Shown here: piece after piece, positions 16,655 through 25,374 of the stretch
Position numbering within the stretch: the stretch's first letter is position 1
Layout: every line of letters starts with the position of its first letter
The notes under the pieces: generated by a model
What the model was told of the DNA's origin: nothing
The model's database searches: none
The model's input: only the letters and a program-made list of their open reading frames with translations
Made by a program: the position numbers and the translations under genes
DNA from: Streptomyces eurythermus
GTDB lineage: Bacteria > Actinomycetota > Actinomycetes > Streptomycetales > Streptomycetaceae
Direction of reading: 5' to 3'
Assembly: GCF_014649115.1 (NCBI RefSeq)
Contig: NZ_BMSK01000031.1
Span: 17,253-81,252, forward strand
DNA length: 64,000 nucleotides

Positions 16655-19120
16655 TTACACCCACGTCCGGGGGCGGTAACGGTTGGCCCGTTCCACCAGC
16701 TCGATCCTCTCCTTGCCGCCGGGCGCCAGCCGGGCCAGCGTGCGGTAGGCACGCTCCAGGCCGAAGCGCAGACCCCGCTCGTCCAGACCGCTGCCCAGCA
16801 GCGTCCGGCCCGCCGCGGCGGATCCGGCGCCCCCGGAGAGTACCCAGTCCAGCGCGCCGCCGAGCACTTCCGCCGACAGCCGCGCGCGCCGCGCCGGGTC
16901 CAGACCGTACGCCTGGAGCGCCTCGACCTGTCCGGCGGCGGCCGTCAGGTCGTCCCCGAACGGTACGTCACCGGGGCCTGGGGTACGACCTCTCAGCCGG
17001 GCCCGGACGGCGGCGACCCGGGCGGCCGTGTAGTGGATGGAGGACTCCGGTACCGACTCCAGCGTGCGGACCGCGCCCTGCCGGTCCCCGGCCGCGAGCC
17101 GCACCCGGGCCAGCCCGAACGCCGCGCTCACGAAGCTCCGGTCGGTCGTCCACACCAGCCGGTAGTACTCGGCCGCGTTGTCCGGCTGGCCCAGCACCTC
17201 CGCGCACAGGCCGAGCGCCAGCTTGGGCGCGCTCTCGCCGGGGAAGGCGTCGTAGACGGCGTCGAAGGCCAGGGCGGCGCCCTCGAAGTCGCCGGTGGCC
17301 AGCGCTGCCACGCCCCGCTGCCACACCACCCGCCAGTCGTCGGGCCGTTCCTCCTCCAGCCCGGCCAGGCTCGTCAGGGCGGCCCGCGTCTCGCCGCTCT
17401 CCAGCCGGGCGCGGATCTGCCGCAGCCGGGTCTCCACGGTCTGCTCGGGGGCCGCGGCCAGCGCGCCGATCAGCTCGGCCGGACCGGAGGCCGGCAGGCC
17501 CGCCAGGAAACCGGCGGCCGGGTCGCCGGGGTCGACCAGCGCCAGGGGCAGGGCGAGGGCGGCGGCCGGGGTGTCCACGGGCCGGACGAGCGCCGCCGGA
17601 GCGGGGGCGGGGGCCGGTCTCCGGCGGTCCCGGCGGGCGCCGAGCCGGGAGACGTCCCCGTCCAGGGGCGGGAACAGCTCGGTGTCGGTGACCTTCACCT
17701 CGGGCCCGAACAGGGTGGACAGCGCGGGCCGGGGCTGTCCGGTCCCCAGCGCGACCACCTCGCGCAGCACGCCGGTCAGCTGCTCGGCCATCTCCTGCGC
17801 GGAGCCGAACCGGCGGTCCGGGTCGGGGTCGGTGGCGCGCACCAGGAGCCGGTAGAAGGACTCGTAGCGGCGGAACACCTCGATGGTGTCCGGGTCGGGC
17901 AGACAGTCGGCGTAGACGGTGGTGTAGCCCTGGAAGTCGAAGGTGAGCACCGCCAGGGTGCGGCCCACCGTGTAGAGGTCGCTGGCCACCGACGGGCCGG
18001 TCTCGGCGACCTCGGGGGCCTGGTAGCCGATCGTGCCGTAGATCGCCGACTCCACGTCGTCCATGCGGCGGACGGCGCCCATGTCGATCAGCTTGAGCTG
18101 GTCCTCGGTCTGGATGGCGTTGTCCACCTTGAAGTCGCAGTACAGCAGGTTCCTGCTGTGCAGGTGGCCGAGCGCCTCCAGGGCCTCGATGCCGTAGGCG
18201 CACGCCTGTTCCACCGGCAGCGGGTCGCGGCGGCCGTCGGGGGCCCGGCGGGCGTTGGCGATCTCCTTCAGGGACTTGCCGCCGACGTACTCCATGACGA
18301 TGTAGCCGTCCAGGGAGCCGGTGCGCTGGTCCAGGTGCTCCACGAAGTTGTAGATCCGCACGATGTTGGCGTGCTCGATCTCGGCGAGGAAGCGGCGTTC
18401 GGAGATCGCCGCGGCCATCGCGTCCTGGTCGCCGGTGTCCAGCAGGCCCTTGAGCACCACCCAGCGGTCGGAGACGGCCCGGTCCACGGCGAGGTAGATC
18501 CAGCCCAGCCCGCCGTGCGCGAGACAGCCGGCGACCTCGTACTGGCCGTGCACGATGTCCCCGGCGCGCAGCTTGGGCACGAAGGAGTAGGGGTGCCCGC
18601 ACTTGGTGCAGAAACCCTCCGTGCGGCCCGGTCGGTCACCGCGCGCCCGGCCCACCGGGGCCCCGCAGTCCGACCGGGAGCAGAACCGCTTGCGTTCGGG
18701 CACCTCCGGGCGCTCCAGCACCATCGCGTGCGGGTCGGGCCGCGGCACCTGCGGCACGGACACCAGCCCGGCGCCCAGCCGCCCGCGCGCCGAGGAGCCG
18801 GTGGAGGCGCCCGAGCTGCGCACCGACACCAGGCGGCCGGTGGACTTCCCCGACACCGAACGGGACAGCCGTCCGGACACCGAGCGGCGCGAGCGCGACG
18901 ACTGCGAGGACGTCCGGGCGCTGCGCGAACCCGCGCCGTCCGTGGCCCCCTTGGCGACCCCGGTGGCCTGTGAGACCACCATCCCCGCCCCGGAGGAGGG
19001 ACCCCCGGCCGACACCACCGGTGCCAGGCCGCAGGTGTCGCAGTACAGCCCGCCTCCGCCGACGTCCTCGTAGGCGCCCTGGCACCCCGGCCGCTGGCAG
19101 GCCTGCCCCGGCCGGCTCAT
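16655..19120 (-). CDS. pknG: PknG-like Ser/Thr protein kinase with rubredoxin-like and TPR domains
   Basis: Soluble kinase of 821 residues. Order: an N-terminal zinc ribbon (Cys8, Cys13, Cys27, Cys30), a Ser/Arg-rich stretch of possible phosphosites (about 65-115), a rubredoxin-like motif (Cys147, Cys152, Cys171, Cys174), the kinase domain (Gly loop HGGLGWIYLA, Lys224, catalytic YCDFKVDN with Asp329, LIDMGAV with Asp346, APE at 368-370) and a C-terminal TPR region. This is the PknG architecture; the HRD Arg is replaced (YCD), as in PknG, so it is a non-RD kinase that does not need activation-loop phosphorylation. In mycobacteria PknG responds to amino acids through GlnX and GlnH and phosphorylates GarA. 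Homologues of both lie upstream in this operon. Its start overlaps the coiled-coil gene by 4 bases. The N-terminal zinc ribbon is extra relative to M. tuberculosis PknG. Confidence 0.95.
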   Translation of the reverse strand: MSRPGQACQRPGCQGAYEDVGGGGLYCDTCGLAPVVSAGGPSSGAGMVVSQATGVAKGATDGAGSRSARTSSQSSRSRRSVSGRLSRSVSGKSTGRLVSVRSSGASTGSSARGRLGAGLVSVPQVPRPDPHAMVLERPEVPERKRFCSRSDCGAPVGRARGDRPGRTEGFCTKCGHPYSFVPKLRAGDIVHGQYEVAGCLAHGGLGWIYLAVDRAVSDRWVVLKGLLDTGDQDAMAAAISERRFLAEIEHANIVRIYNFVEHLDQRTGSLDGYIVMEYVGGKSLKEIANARRAPDGRRDPLPVEQACAYGIEALEALGHLHSRNLLYCDFKVDNAIQTEDQLKLIDMGAVRRMDDVESAIYGTIGYQAPEVAETGPSVASDLYTVGRTLAVLTFDFQGYTTVYADCLPDPDTIEVFRRYESFYRLLVRATDPDPDRRFGSAQEMAEQLTGVLREVVALGTGQPRPALSTLFGPEVKVTDTELFPPLDGDVSRLGARRDRRRPAPAPAPAALVRPVDTPAAALALPLALVDPGDPAAGFLAGLPASGPAELIGALAAAPEQTVETRLRQIRARLESGETRAALTSLAGLEEERPDDWRVVWQRGVAALATGDFEGAALAFDAVYDAFPGESAPKLALGLCAEVLGQPDNAAEYYRLVWTTDRSFVSAAFGLARVRLAAGDRQGAVRTLESVPESSIHYTAARVAAVRARLRGRTPGPGDVPFGDDLTAAAGQVEALQAYGLDPARRARLSAEVLGGALDWVLSGGAGSAAAGRTLLGSGLDERGLRFGLERAYRTLARLAPGGKERIELVERANRYRPRTWV

Positions 19121-20397
19121 GACGCGTCCCCCTTGCGGTCCTCGGGCGCGTCCGCGCCGTCGATCAGCTCGGCCGCCGCCCGCTGGTAGCGCAGCACGGC
19201 CTGTTCGGCCACGCGCAGGTCACAGGGCGCGCTCCACAGCATGCGGCGGGCCGCGTCGTAGCGCTCCACCAGCAGCGGGTCCTCGGCCAGGCCGTGCCGG
19301 GCGACCTTCGCCTTGTACGCGTCGAGCCGGCCGCGCAGCTCGGCGCGGACCGCGAGCGGCGCGGTGACCGCGGTCAACGACTCGCGGGCGCGCAGCAGTT
19401 CCTCCTCCGCCTTCTCCTCCAGGGACTCCAGCAGCGGCGACAGCCGGTGCCACCGGCCCTGCCTGCGGTACTCCACGGCGGTCGCCAGCTGCTCCTGGAG
19501 GACGGTCGGCGGGCCGCCGACCACCGGCACCTCGGTGGCGGCGATCTTCGCCAGCACCTCGCCGCGCGCGGTCCGGGCCTCGGCGAGGGTGCGGTCCGCC
19601 CGGGACAGCACGTCCCGCACCCGCACCAGCCGCGCCTCCGCGTCCTGGCGCACCGTCAGCACGGCGTCGATCTCCCGGCGCACGTCCTCCAGGGCGCGCG
19701 CCGCACGGTCGTACACCGTCGTGTCCGGGCGTCCGCCGCCCGGCGCGGAACTGCCCTCGGCCGGCACCCAGAACGCGAGCGGGTCGGCGACGACGTCCTC
19801 GCGCAGCCGGGTCAGCGTGCGGGTGATCCGCTCCAGGTCGTCGCCGGCCGGGTGTTCGCCCGGGCGCACCCCGACGGAGTGCGCGAGCTGACGGGTGCGC
19901 TGGAGCTCGGCGGCGAGCAGGTCGATCCGCGCGGGCAGCGCCGACCACACCGCGTCCGCGGCGACGATCACGTCCAGGCTCGTCGCGTACAGCTCGTTCA
20001 TCCGCTCCACCAGCGCCGGCAGCGTGAACGTCTCGCTGAGCCGGCCGCTCTCGCCGCCGGGGACGGTCACGGACTCGCCGCGCAGCAGCCCGGTCAGCTC
20101 CGCCAGGTCCTCGCGGCTGGACCAGCGGCGCCGGGCGCGGATCTCACGGGCGCGGCGGAGCGCGGCCGTGTAGGCGTCGAAGTACGCCCACAGCCGGGTG
20201 ATCCGTGCCTCCGTGGCCTGCCAGCGTTCCCGGGTGACGCCGGTCAGCCCGGCGCCTTCGAGGAGTCTGCGGCCCGCGTGGTCCTGGAGGGCCAGCAGGG
20301 AGGTCTCGATCGCCTCGTGCTCCTGGCCGAGCCGCGCCAGCGCACGGTCCGCCTCGTCCCGGTCCATCACCGGCCCGGCGGGGTCCGTGACGCCCAT
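19117..20397 (-). CDS. Coiled-coil protein between glnH and pknG
   Basis: Cytoplasmic protein of 426 residues composed almost wholly of long amphipathic helices rich in Arg, Glu, Ala and Leu (ALARLGQEHEAIETSLLALQ, REIRARRRWSSREDLAELTG, RLDAYKAKVARHGLAEDPLL), indicating extended coiled coil. No signal peptide, membrane helix or catalytic motif. The sequence includes a short Gly/Pro break near residue 218 (AEGSSAPGGGRPD). It lies 41 bases after glnH and overlaps the kinase start by 4 bases (ATGA). M. tuberculosis has no gene in this position between glnH and pknG. Inference: a scaffold or adaptor linking the membrane sensor to the kinase. Confidence 0.8.
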   Translation of the reverse strand: MGVTDPAGPVMDRDEADRALARLGQEHEAIETSLLALQDHAGRRLLEGAGLTGVTRERWQATEARITRLWAYFDAYTAALRRAREIRARRRWSSREDLAELTGLLRGESVTVPGGESGRLSETFTLPALVERMNELYATSLDVIVAADAVWSALPARIDLLAAELQRTRQLAHSVGVRPGEHPAGDDLERITRTLTRLREDVVADPLAFWVPAEGSSAPGGGRPDTTVYDRAARALEDVRREIDAVLTVRQDAEARLVRVRDVLSRADRTLAEARTARGEVLAKIAATEVPVVGGPPTVLQEQLATAVEYRRQGRWHRLSPLLESLEEKAEEELLRARESLTAVTAPLAVRAELRGRLDAYKAKVARHGLAEDPLLVERYDAARRMLWSAPCDLRVAEQAVLRYQRAAAELIDGADAPEDRKGDAS

Positions 20398-20438
20398 CGA
20401 TCACCTCTCGCTCGCTGTCGGTTCCGGTCGGGCGCGGC

Positions 20439-21488
20439 TCAACTGCCGCGCAGGTAGCGGGGCGCGGGCGGCTTCGACGCGGCCGGGTCCTCGCCCAGTG
20501 TCGCCGACAGCCAGTCGTCGTACGACTTCTGCCAGCCGTTCGCCGAATAGTCCACCAGAACGCGGTTGACCCGGCGTACCAGATCGTCGGCGTCCTTCTT
20601 CATCGCCACGCCGTAGTACTCGGTCGTGAACGCCTCGCCCTTGAGTTCCACGGTCGGGTCCTGGGCGGCCTGGCTCGCGGCGAGCGCGCCGTCGGTCACC
20701 ACCGCGTCCACCTCGCCGAGTTGCAGCCGCACCAGGCAGTCCAGCTGGTTGGGCACGGTGGTGGACAGGTCGGTGGAGCCGGGCAGCCGGCCCGCCTTCC
20801 GGTCGGCGTCCAGCTTGGCGTACGCGGTCGAACCGGTCGCCGTGCACACCTTCTTGCCCGCCAGCGAGCCGTCGTAGCCGGTGATCGCCGAGGACTTGGG
20901 GGCGAGGACCTGCTGGCCGGTCCTGAAGTAGGGCGCGGAGAAGGCGACCTGGCGCAGCCGGTCACAGGTGATCGTCATCGTGCGCACGACCATGTCCACG
21001 CGCCCGTCCTGGATCGCCGGGATGCGCTGGTTGGTCGGGATCGCCTTGAACTGCACCGCGTCGCGGTCGCCGAGGATGTCCTCGGCGATCCGGTGCGCGA
21101 GGTCGATGTCGAAGCCCTCCAGCCGGGCGTCCTCGGTGTTCGGGTTGCGGTAGCCCCAGCGGTAGCTGTTCTGGTCGACGCCGACGACCAGCTTGCGCTT
21201 GGCGCCCGTACGGGCCCGGATCGCCTCGATCGTGGGACCGTCGGCGCCGGCCGGGGCGAGCGTCTGCTCGTGCGCCTCGGCGTCCACGCAGCCGTCGGCG
21301 CGGGCCTGGGTGCCGGTGGCGACCCGCGGCACCGCCCGGCCCGGCTCGCCCGGCGCCCGCTGCGTGCACGGCAGCAGCAGGACGAACGCCAGCGCCAGCG
21401 CGCACAGCACCGCCATCGTGGCGACTCCGCCCCAGCCCCGCAGCGAGGCCCGCGCACGTCTCGCGTCCATCGCCCTGCCCCCTGTCAC
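20439..21488 (-). CDS. glnH: GlnH-like glutamate/glutamine-binding protein of the PknG pathway
   Basis: Type 3 periplasmic-binding-fold protein of 349 residues. GTG 21488 overlaps the glnX stop by 4 bases and has GGAG five bases upstream; ATG 21470 is an alternative. A single hydrophobic segment (VATMAVLCALALAFVLLLPC) acts as signal or membrane anchor; the Cys that follows is a weak lipobox. The binding domain shows LVVGVDQNSYRWGY, LEGFDIDLAHRIAEDILG, VDMVVRTMTITCDRLRQVAFS and YYGVAMKKD, the usual positions for amino-acid carboxylate and amine contacts. In mycobacteria GlnH senses aspartate/glutamate outside the membrane and signals via GlnX to PknG. There is no ABC permease gene next to it, which supports a sensing rather than uptake role. 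Confidence 0.9.
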   Translation of the reverse strand: MTGGRAMDARRARASLRGWGGVATMAVLCALALAFVLLLPCTQRAPGEPGRAVPRVATGTQARADGCVDAEAHEQTLAPAGADGPTIEAIRARTGAKRKLVVGVDQNSYRWGYRNPNTEDARLEGFDIDLAHRIAEDILGDRDAVQFKAIPTNQRIPAIQDGRVDMVVRTMTITCDRLRQVAFSAPYFRTGQQVLAPKSSAITGYDGSLAGKKVCTATGSTAYAKLDADRKAGRLPGSTDLSTTVPNQLDCLVRLQLGEVDAVVTDGALAASQAAQDPTVELKGEAFTTEYYGVAMKKDADDLVRRVNRVLVDYSANGWQKSYDDWLSATLGEDPAASKPPAPRYLRGS

Positions 21489-22930
21489 CGGTACTCCGAA
21501 AGCCTGCGGCCTATGCCGGCGACCGAGCCCGCCGCGCCCAGCACCGCGAGGGCGGCGGTGCCCTGCGGCAGCCAGGCCAGCGCGTCCCGCCCGTCACCGG
21601 CGGCCTGCCCGAACTCGGCCCGCTCGTGGCCGATGGCCCTCTCCAGGCCGCGGTCGACGCCGTCGAAGCACTCGGCGGTCGCGTCCTCGGCGCCGATCAC
21701 CTTGTCCAGGGCCTGCTGGTAGTTGCCGTTCTCGTCCTCGGCGCGGGCCGCCGCGTGCCGCCGCTGCCACACGGCCGTATCGCCCTGGGCGGCCGTGACC
21801 GGGGCGCTGCCCGCGTCGTCGTCGGCGAGCCGCGCCGCCTCGGACAGCGCCTCGCGGAGCACCGCCATGTCCTTGTCGAAGTCGTAGTAGTGGGCGTCGT
21901 ACGTCTGCCCGCCCACCGTGACGGTGTCCGCGCCGCGTGCCACCAGGCTCAGGTTCTCGTTGCCGCGCGCCTTCAGGGCGGCGATCCGGGCCTCGTGCAG
22001 CACGTTGAGCGACCTGATGCCGTGCGCGTAGGAGCCGTCGAGCCCCGAGCGGGCGACCGCGTGCCCCACGACCAGCCACAGCAGGGCGGCCGTGGTCGCG
22101 GCGGTGGCGGCGACCAGGCCACGGTTGAGGACCCGGTTGGTGCGCCGGTACACGCGGTGCTGGGCCCAGCCGAGGGCGGCCAAGGCGAGCACGCCGAGCG
22201 CGATCGCCGCCCACGGGTACGGCGTCGCGTCGCCGTAGTCCGCGTCCAGCCGGCGGTTCTCCGTGGTGTAGAGCGTCTGCGCGGCCGGGAGCATGTGCTT
22301 CTGCATCTTCTCGTCGGCGTACCGCAGATAGGCGCCGCCCACCGGGTAGCCCTGCCGGTTGTAGGTCCGGGCCCGCTCGACGAGGCCCTTGTACTCGGGC
22401 AGCAGCCGGTTCAGCCGGGCGACGGTCGCCTCGGCGGCGGAGCCGGGTTCGGCGTTGGCGGCGGCGGTGACGAGCCCGGCGGCGGCCTCCCGGATGTCCT
22501 TCTCGTACCGGTCGCGGGTCTTGGCGTTCTCCTGCCCGCCGGCCAGGAACGTGCCGGCCGCGGCGGTGTTGGCGTCGGCCAGCGAGCGGTAGATGCCGGC
22601 CGCGCCGAAGCTGAGCGGCTGGCTGCGGTGCAGCACGTCGTCGGCGGCGGCCGCGCGGGTGCTGGTCTGCCAGGCGGCGACCGCGCCGAATCCGAGGACC
22701 AGCAGGGCCAGTACGGCGCCGATGATCCGCAGCCGTCCCGGCTCGGTGGTCGCGGCGGCCCGCACCCGCTCGGCGCCCTCGGCGAAGGCGGTGCGGCGCG
22801 TGGGCGGGGCCGGGGCCGGGGCCGGCGGGGCGGCGGGCGCGGGCCGCCCGTGCGGCTGGGCGGGGATGCCGGGGGCACCGGCGGGCCCGGCCGGCGGCGG
22901 CGCCGCGCTGCTCTTCGGCGGGTGTGTCAC
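21485..22930 (-). CDS. glnX: GlnX-like membrane sensor of the PknG pathway
   Basis: Membrane protein of 481 residues. GTG 22930 is chosen because GGGGGAGG lies five bases upstream; a much longer open frame (to 23626) is not supported. A Pro/Ala-rich cytoplasmic N-terminus (about 55 residues) precedes helix 1 (IIGAVLALLVLGFGAVAAW), then an extracytoplasmic four-helix-type region, two further helices (WAAIALGVLALAALGW, AATTAALLWLVVGHAVA), a second extracytoplasmic helical region and a last helix near the C-terminus (TAALAVLGAAGSVAGIG). This duplicated layout matches mycobacterial GlnX, which relays the GlnH signal to PknG. First gene of the seven-gene operon; the 200 bases upstream should hold the promoter. 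Confidence 0.88.
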   Translation of the reverse strand: MTHPPKSSAAPPPAGPAGAPGIPAQPHGRPAPAAPPAPAPAPPTRRTAFAEGAERVRAAATTEPGRLRIIGAVLALLVLGFGAVAAWQTSTRAAAADDVLHRSQPLSFGAAGIYRSLADANTAAAGTFLAGGQENAKTRDRYEKDIREAAAGLVTAAANAEPGSAAEATVARLNRLLPEYKGLVERARTYNRQGYPVGGAYLRYADEKMQKHMLPAAQTLYTTENRRLDADYGDATPYPWAAIALGVLALAALGWAQHRVYRRTNRVLNRGLVAATAATTAALLWLVVGHAVARSGLDGSYAHGIRSLNVLHEARIAALKARGNENLSLVARGADTVTVGGQTYDAHYYDFDKDMAVLREALSEAARLADDDAGSAPVTAAQGDTAVWQRRHAAARAEDENGNYQQALDKVIGAEDATAECFDGVDRGLERAIGHERAEFGQAAGDGRDALAWLPQGTAALAVLGAAGSVAGIGRRLSEYR

Positions 22931-23130
22931 TCGACCTCCCCCATGGTCATCCGTTCGCCGCCCAGTATCACCGTCCGCGCCGGCATCCGCACCGGCCTTC
23001 ACTGGATCTTGATCGGATCGCGGTGGCCCCCGGGGCGCGTGGCCGGCGCGCACACCACCCCCGGGGGCGAAGACGGCGGTGACGGCGCATCGGTTCCGCC
23101 GGGGGCGGCCGTCTCCCCGTGCCTGCGCGG

Positions 23131-24111
23131 TCAGAGGGTGGCCGTCTCCCAGTACCCGCGTGCCCGTTCGCCCGCCTCCGGTCCCGCGCCCAGGTGGTCC
23201 AGGCCCAGCAGGGCCGCGCCCAGCACCGGGCGGGCCGTGACCACGCGGACGTCGGCCCGGGGGGCGCGCGCGGCGAGCAGGGCGCGTACGGCGTCGTCCA
23301 GCTGCCGGTGGCCGGCGGTGAGGACGCTGCCGCCGAGCAGCACCGGGGTCCGCTCCGCCAGCAGGTCCAGCCGGGTCAGCGCGACCGTGACCATCACCGT
23401 GACCTCCTCCGCGAGCCGGGTGACCAGCGCTCCGGCCACCCGGTCGCCCTCGGCCGCGGTGGCGAACAGCACCGGCGCCAGCTCGTGCCGGCGCGCGGGG
23501 GCGATCCGCTCCAGGTGCAGGGCCTCGATGAGCGCGTACATGGTGGGCAGCCCGAAGTGCGCGGGCAGGGTGCGGGCCAGCGCGGTCGGCTCGCCCCGGC
23601 CGTCCTCCGCGCGGGCCGCGTGCCACAGCGCCTCCTCCGCCAGGCCCCAGCCGCCGCCCCAGTCACCGGAGATCCGGCCTATCGCGGGAAACCGGGCGGT
23701 GCGCCCGTCGGGGCGCATCCCCACGCAGTTGATGCCCGCCCCGCACACCACCGCCACCCCGCGCGGCTCGGCGACGCCCGCCCGCAGGATCGCGAAGGTG
23801 TCGTTGCGGACCTCCACCGACGCGCCCCAGGCGCGCGCGTGCAGCGCGCCCGCCAGCCGCTCCTCCTCCACCGGGAGGTCGGCGTTGGCCAGGCAGGCCG
23901 ACACATGGGAGACGGAGGTGACACCCGCGTCGGCGAAGGCGCGCGCGACCGGTGCGGCCAGCGCCTCGACCGCCGCCGGCACGCCGACCGCGGGCGGGCG
24001 GAAGCCGCCGCCGCGGGCCGTGGCCAGCACCTCGCCGTCGGCGCCGACCACGGCCACGTCGGTCTTGCTGTTGCCCGCGTCGATGGCGAGCACGGTCGAG
24101 GTCAGGCCCAC
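23131..24111 (-). CDS. csnK: Sugar kinase (BadF/BcrAD ATPase family), chitosan operon
   Basis: Protein of 326 residues from GTG 24111, with GGAG eight bases upstream and a 10-base overlap with the csnH stop. The actin-like ATPase fold shows phosphate-1 (AIDAGNSKTDVAVV), the AVVCGAGINCVG segment and RISGDWGGGWGLAEEALW, typical of N-acetylglucosamine kinases of the BadF family. In S. coelicolor the last gene of the csnR-K operon encodes such a kinase and is thought to phosphorylate glucosamine or its oligomers taken up from chitosan. It is the last gene of this operon. Its place and family are clear; substrate is inferred from the operon. Confidence 0.88.
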   Translation of the reverse strand: MGLTSTVLAIDAGNSKTDVAVVGADGEVLATARGGGFRPPAVGVPAAVEALAAPVARAFADAGVTSVSHVSACLANADLPVEEERLAGALHARAWGASVEVRNDTFAILRAGVAEPRGVAVVCGAGINCVGMRPDGRTARFPAIGRISGDWGGGWGLAEEALWHAARAEDGRGEPTALARTLPAHFGLPTMYALIEALHLERIAPARRHELAPVLFATAAEGDRVAGALVTRLAEEVTVMVTVALTRLDLLAERTPVLLGGSVLTAGHRQLDDAVRALLAARAPRADVRVVTARPVLGAALLGLDHLGAGPEAGERARGYWETATL

Positions 24112-25367
24112 GCGAGGTGCTCCCGGTTGTGTGCGACCAGCCGGTCGGTGAGGGCGTCGGCGTACTCGTACTGCCCGATCAGGGGGTGGGCCAGCAGGGC
24201 GCGGAACACCCGGTCCCGGCCGCCGCGCAGCGCCGCGTCCAGGGCCAGGTCCTCGTACGCCGTCACGTTCGCGATCAGGCCCGAGAACAGCGGGTCGAGC
24301 GCCGGGACGGACAGCGGGACCGGGCCTTCGGGTCCGACGGCCGCCTGTACCTCGATCACCGCGTCGTCGGGCAGGAACGGCAGCGTGCCCCGGTTGAGGG
24401 TGTTCACCACCTGGTACGGGCTGCCGCCCCCGCCCAGCAGGGCCGCCGCGAGGTCCACGGCCGCCTCCGAGTAGAAGGCGCCGCCGCGCTTGGCCAGCAG
24501 CGCGGGTTTCTCGTCCAGCGCCGGGTCGCCGTACATCGCCAGCAGCTCCCGTTCCATCGCCGCCACTTCCGCGGCCCGGGAGGGCTTGGTGCGCAGTTCG
24601 CGGACGACCTCGTCGTGGGCGTAGAAGTAGCGCAGGTAGTAGGAGGGGACCACGCCGAGGCGGTCCAGCAGGGGGCGGGGCAGGCGGACGTCGGCGGCGA
24701 TGGCCTCGCCGTGCTCGGCCAGCAGCCGGGGCAGGACGTCCGCGCCGTCCGGCCCGCCCAGTCGCACGCCCGTCTCCCAGGTGAGGTGGTTCAGGCCCAC
24801 GTGTGCCAGGTGGACCTCGGCGGGGGCCGTGTCCAGCAGGGCGGCGAACTTGCGCTGGAAGCCGATCGCCACGTTGCACAGGCCGACCGCCCGGTGCCCG
24901 GCCCGGAGCAGGGCGCGGGTGACGATGCCGACCGGGTTGGTGAAGTCGATGATCCAGGCGCGCGGGTTGGCCCGGCGGACCCGTTCGGCGATGTCGAGGA
25001 CGACCGGGACCGTGCGCAGGGCCTTGGCCAGGCCGCCCGCGCCGGTGGTCTCCTGGCCGATGCAGCCGCACTCCAGCGGCCAGGTCTCGTCCTTCTCGCG
25101 GGCCGCCTGGCCGCCGACGCGCAGCTGGAGCAGCACGGCGTCGGCGCCGTCGACCCCGGCGTCCAGGTCGGAGGTGGTGACGATCCGGCCGGGGTGGCCC
25201 TGCCGGGCGAAGATCCGCCGGGCCAGGCCGCCGACCAGCTCCAGCCGGTCCGCGGCCGGGTCGACCAGCACCAGTTCCTCGATGGGCAGGGTGTCGCGCA
25301 GCCGGGCGAAGCCGTCGACGAGTTCGGGGGTGTAGGTCGAGCCGCCGCCGACCACGGTGAGTTTCAC
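24102..25367 (-). CDS. csnH: Family 4 glycoside hydrolase (6-phospho-beta-glucosidase type)
   Basis: NAD+- and metal-dependent glycosidase of 421 residues. The N-terminal Rossmann motif is VVGGGSTYTPELVDG; the metal-binding Cys164-Asn165 (LCNVAIG) and His194 (GLNHLTW) are present, as are LGGGGSPYQVVNTLNRG and NPVG. GH4 enzymes cleave by oxidation at C3, elimination and hydration, and usually need a phosphorylated sugar; a kinase gene follows directly. In the S. coelicolor csn operon this enzyme is thought to process imported glucosamine oligosaccharides. It begins 7 bases after csnG in the operon order. The annotation as a glucosidase from family alone would be unsafe: context points to a chitosan-derived substrate. 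Confidence 0.9.
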   Translation of the reverse strand: MKLTVVGGGSTYTPELVDGFARLRDTLPIEELVLVDPAADRLELVGGLARRIFARQGHPGRIVTTSDLDAGVDGADAVLLQLRVGGQAAREKDETWPLECGCIGQETTGAGGLAKALRTVPVVLDIAERVRRANPRAWIIDFTNPVGIVTRALLRAGHRAVGLCNVAIGFQRKFAALLDTAPAEVHLAHVGLNHLTWETGVRLGGPDGADVLPRLLAEHGEAIAADVRLPRPLLDRLGVVPSYYLRYFYAHDEVVRELRTKPSRAAEVAAMERELLAMYGDPALDEKPALLAKRGGAFYSEAAVDLAAALLGGGGSPYQVVNTLNRGTLPFLPDDAVIEVQAAVGPEGPVPLSVPALDPLFSGLIANVTAYEDLALDAALRGGRDRVFRALLAHPLIGQYEYADALTDRLVAHNREHLAWA

Positions 25368-25374
25368 AGTCAGA

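Noticed and set aside
23131..25071. 646-codon reading of the csnK frame
   Set aside because: The upstream half lies inside csnH in another frame; GTG 24111 with GGAG upstream gives the normal kinase length.
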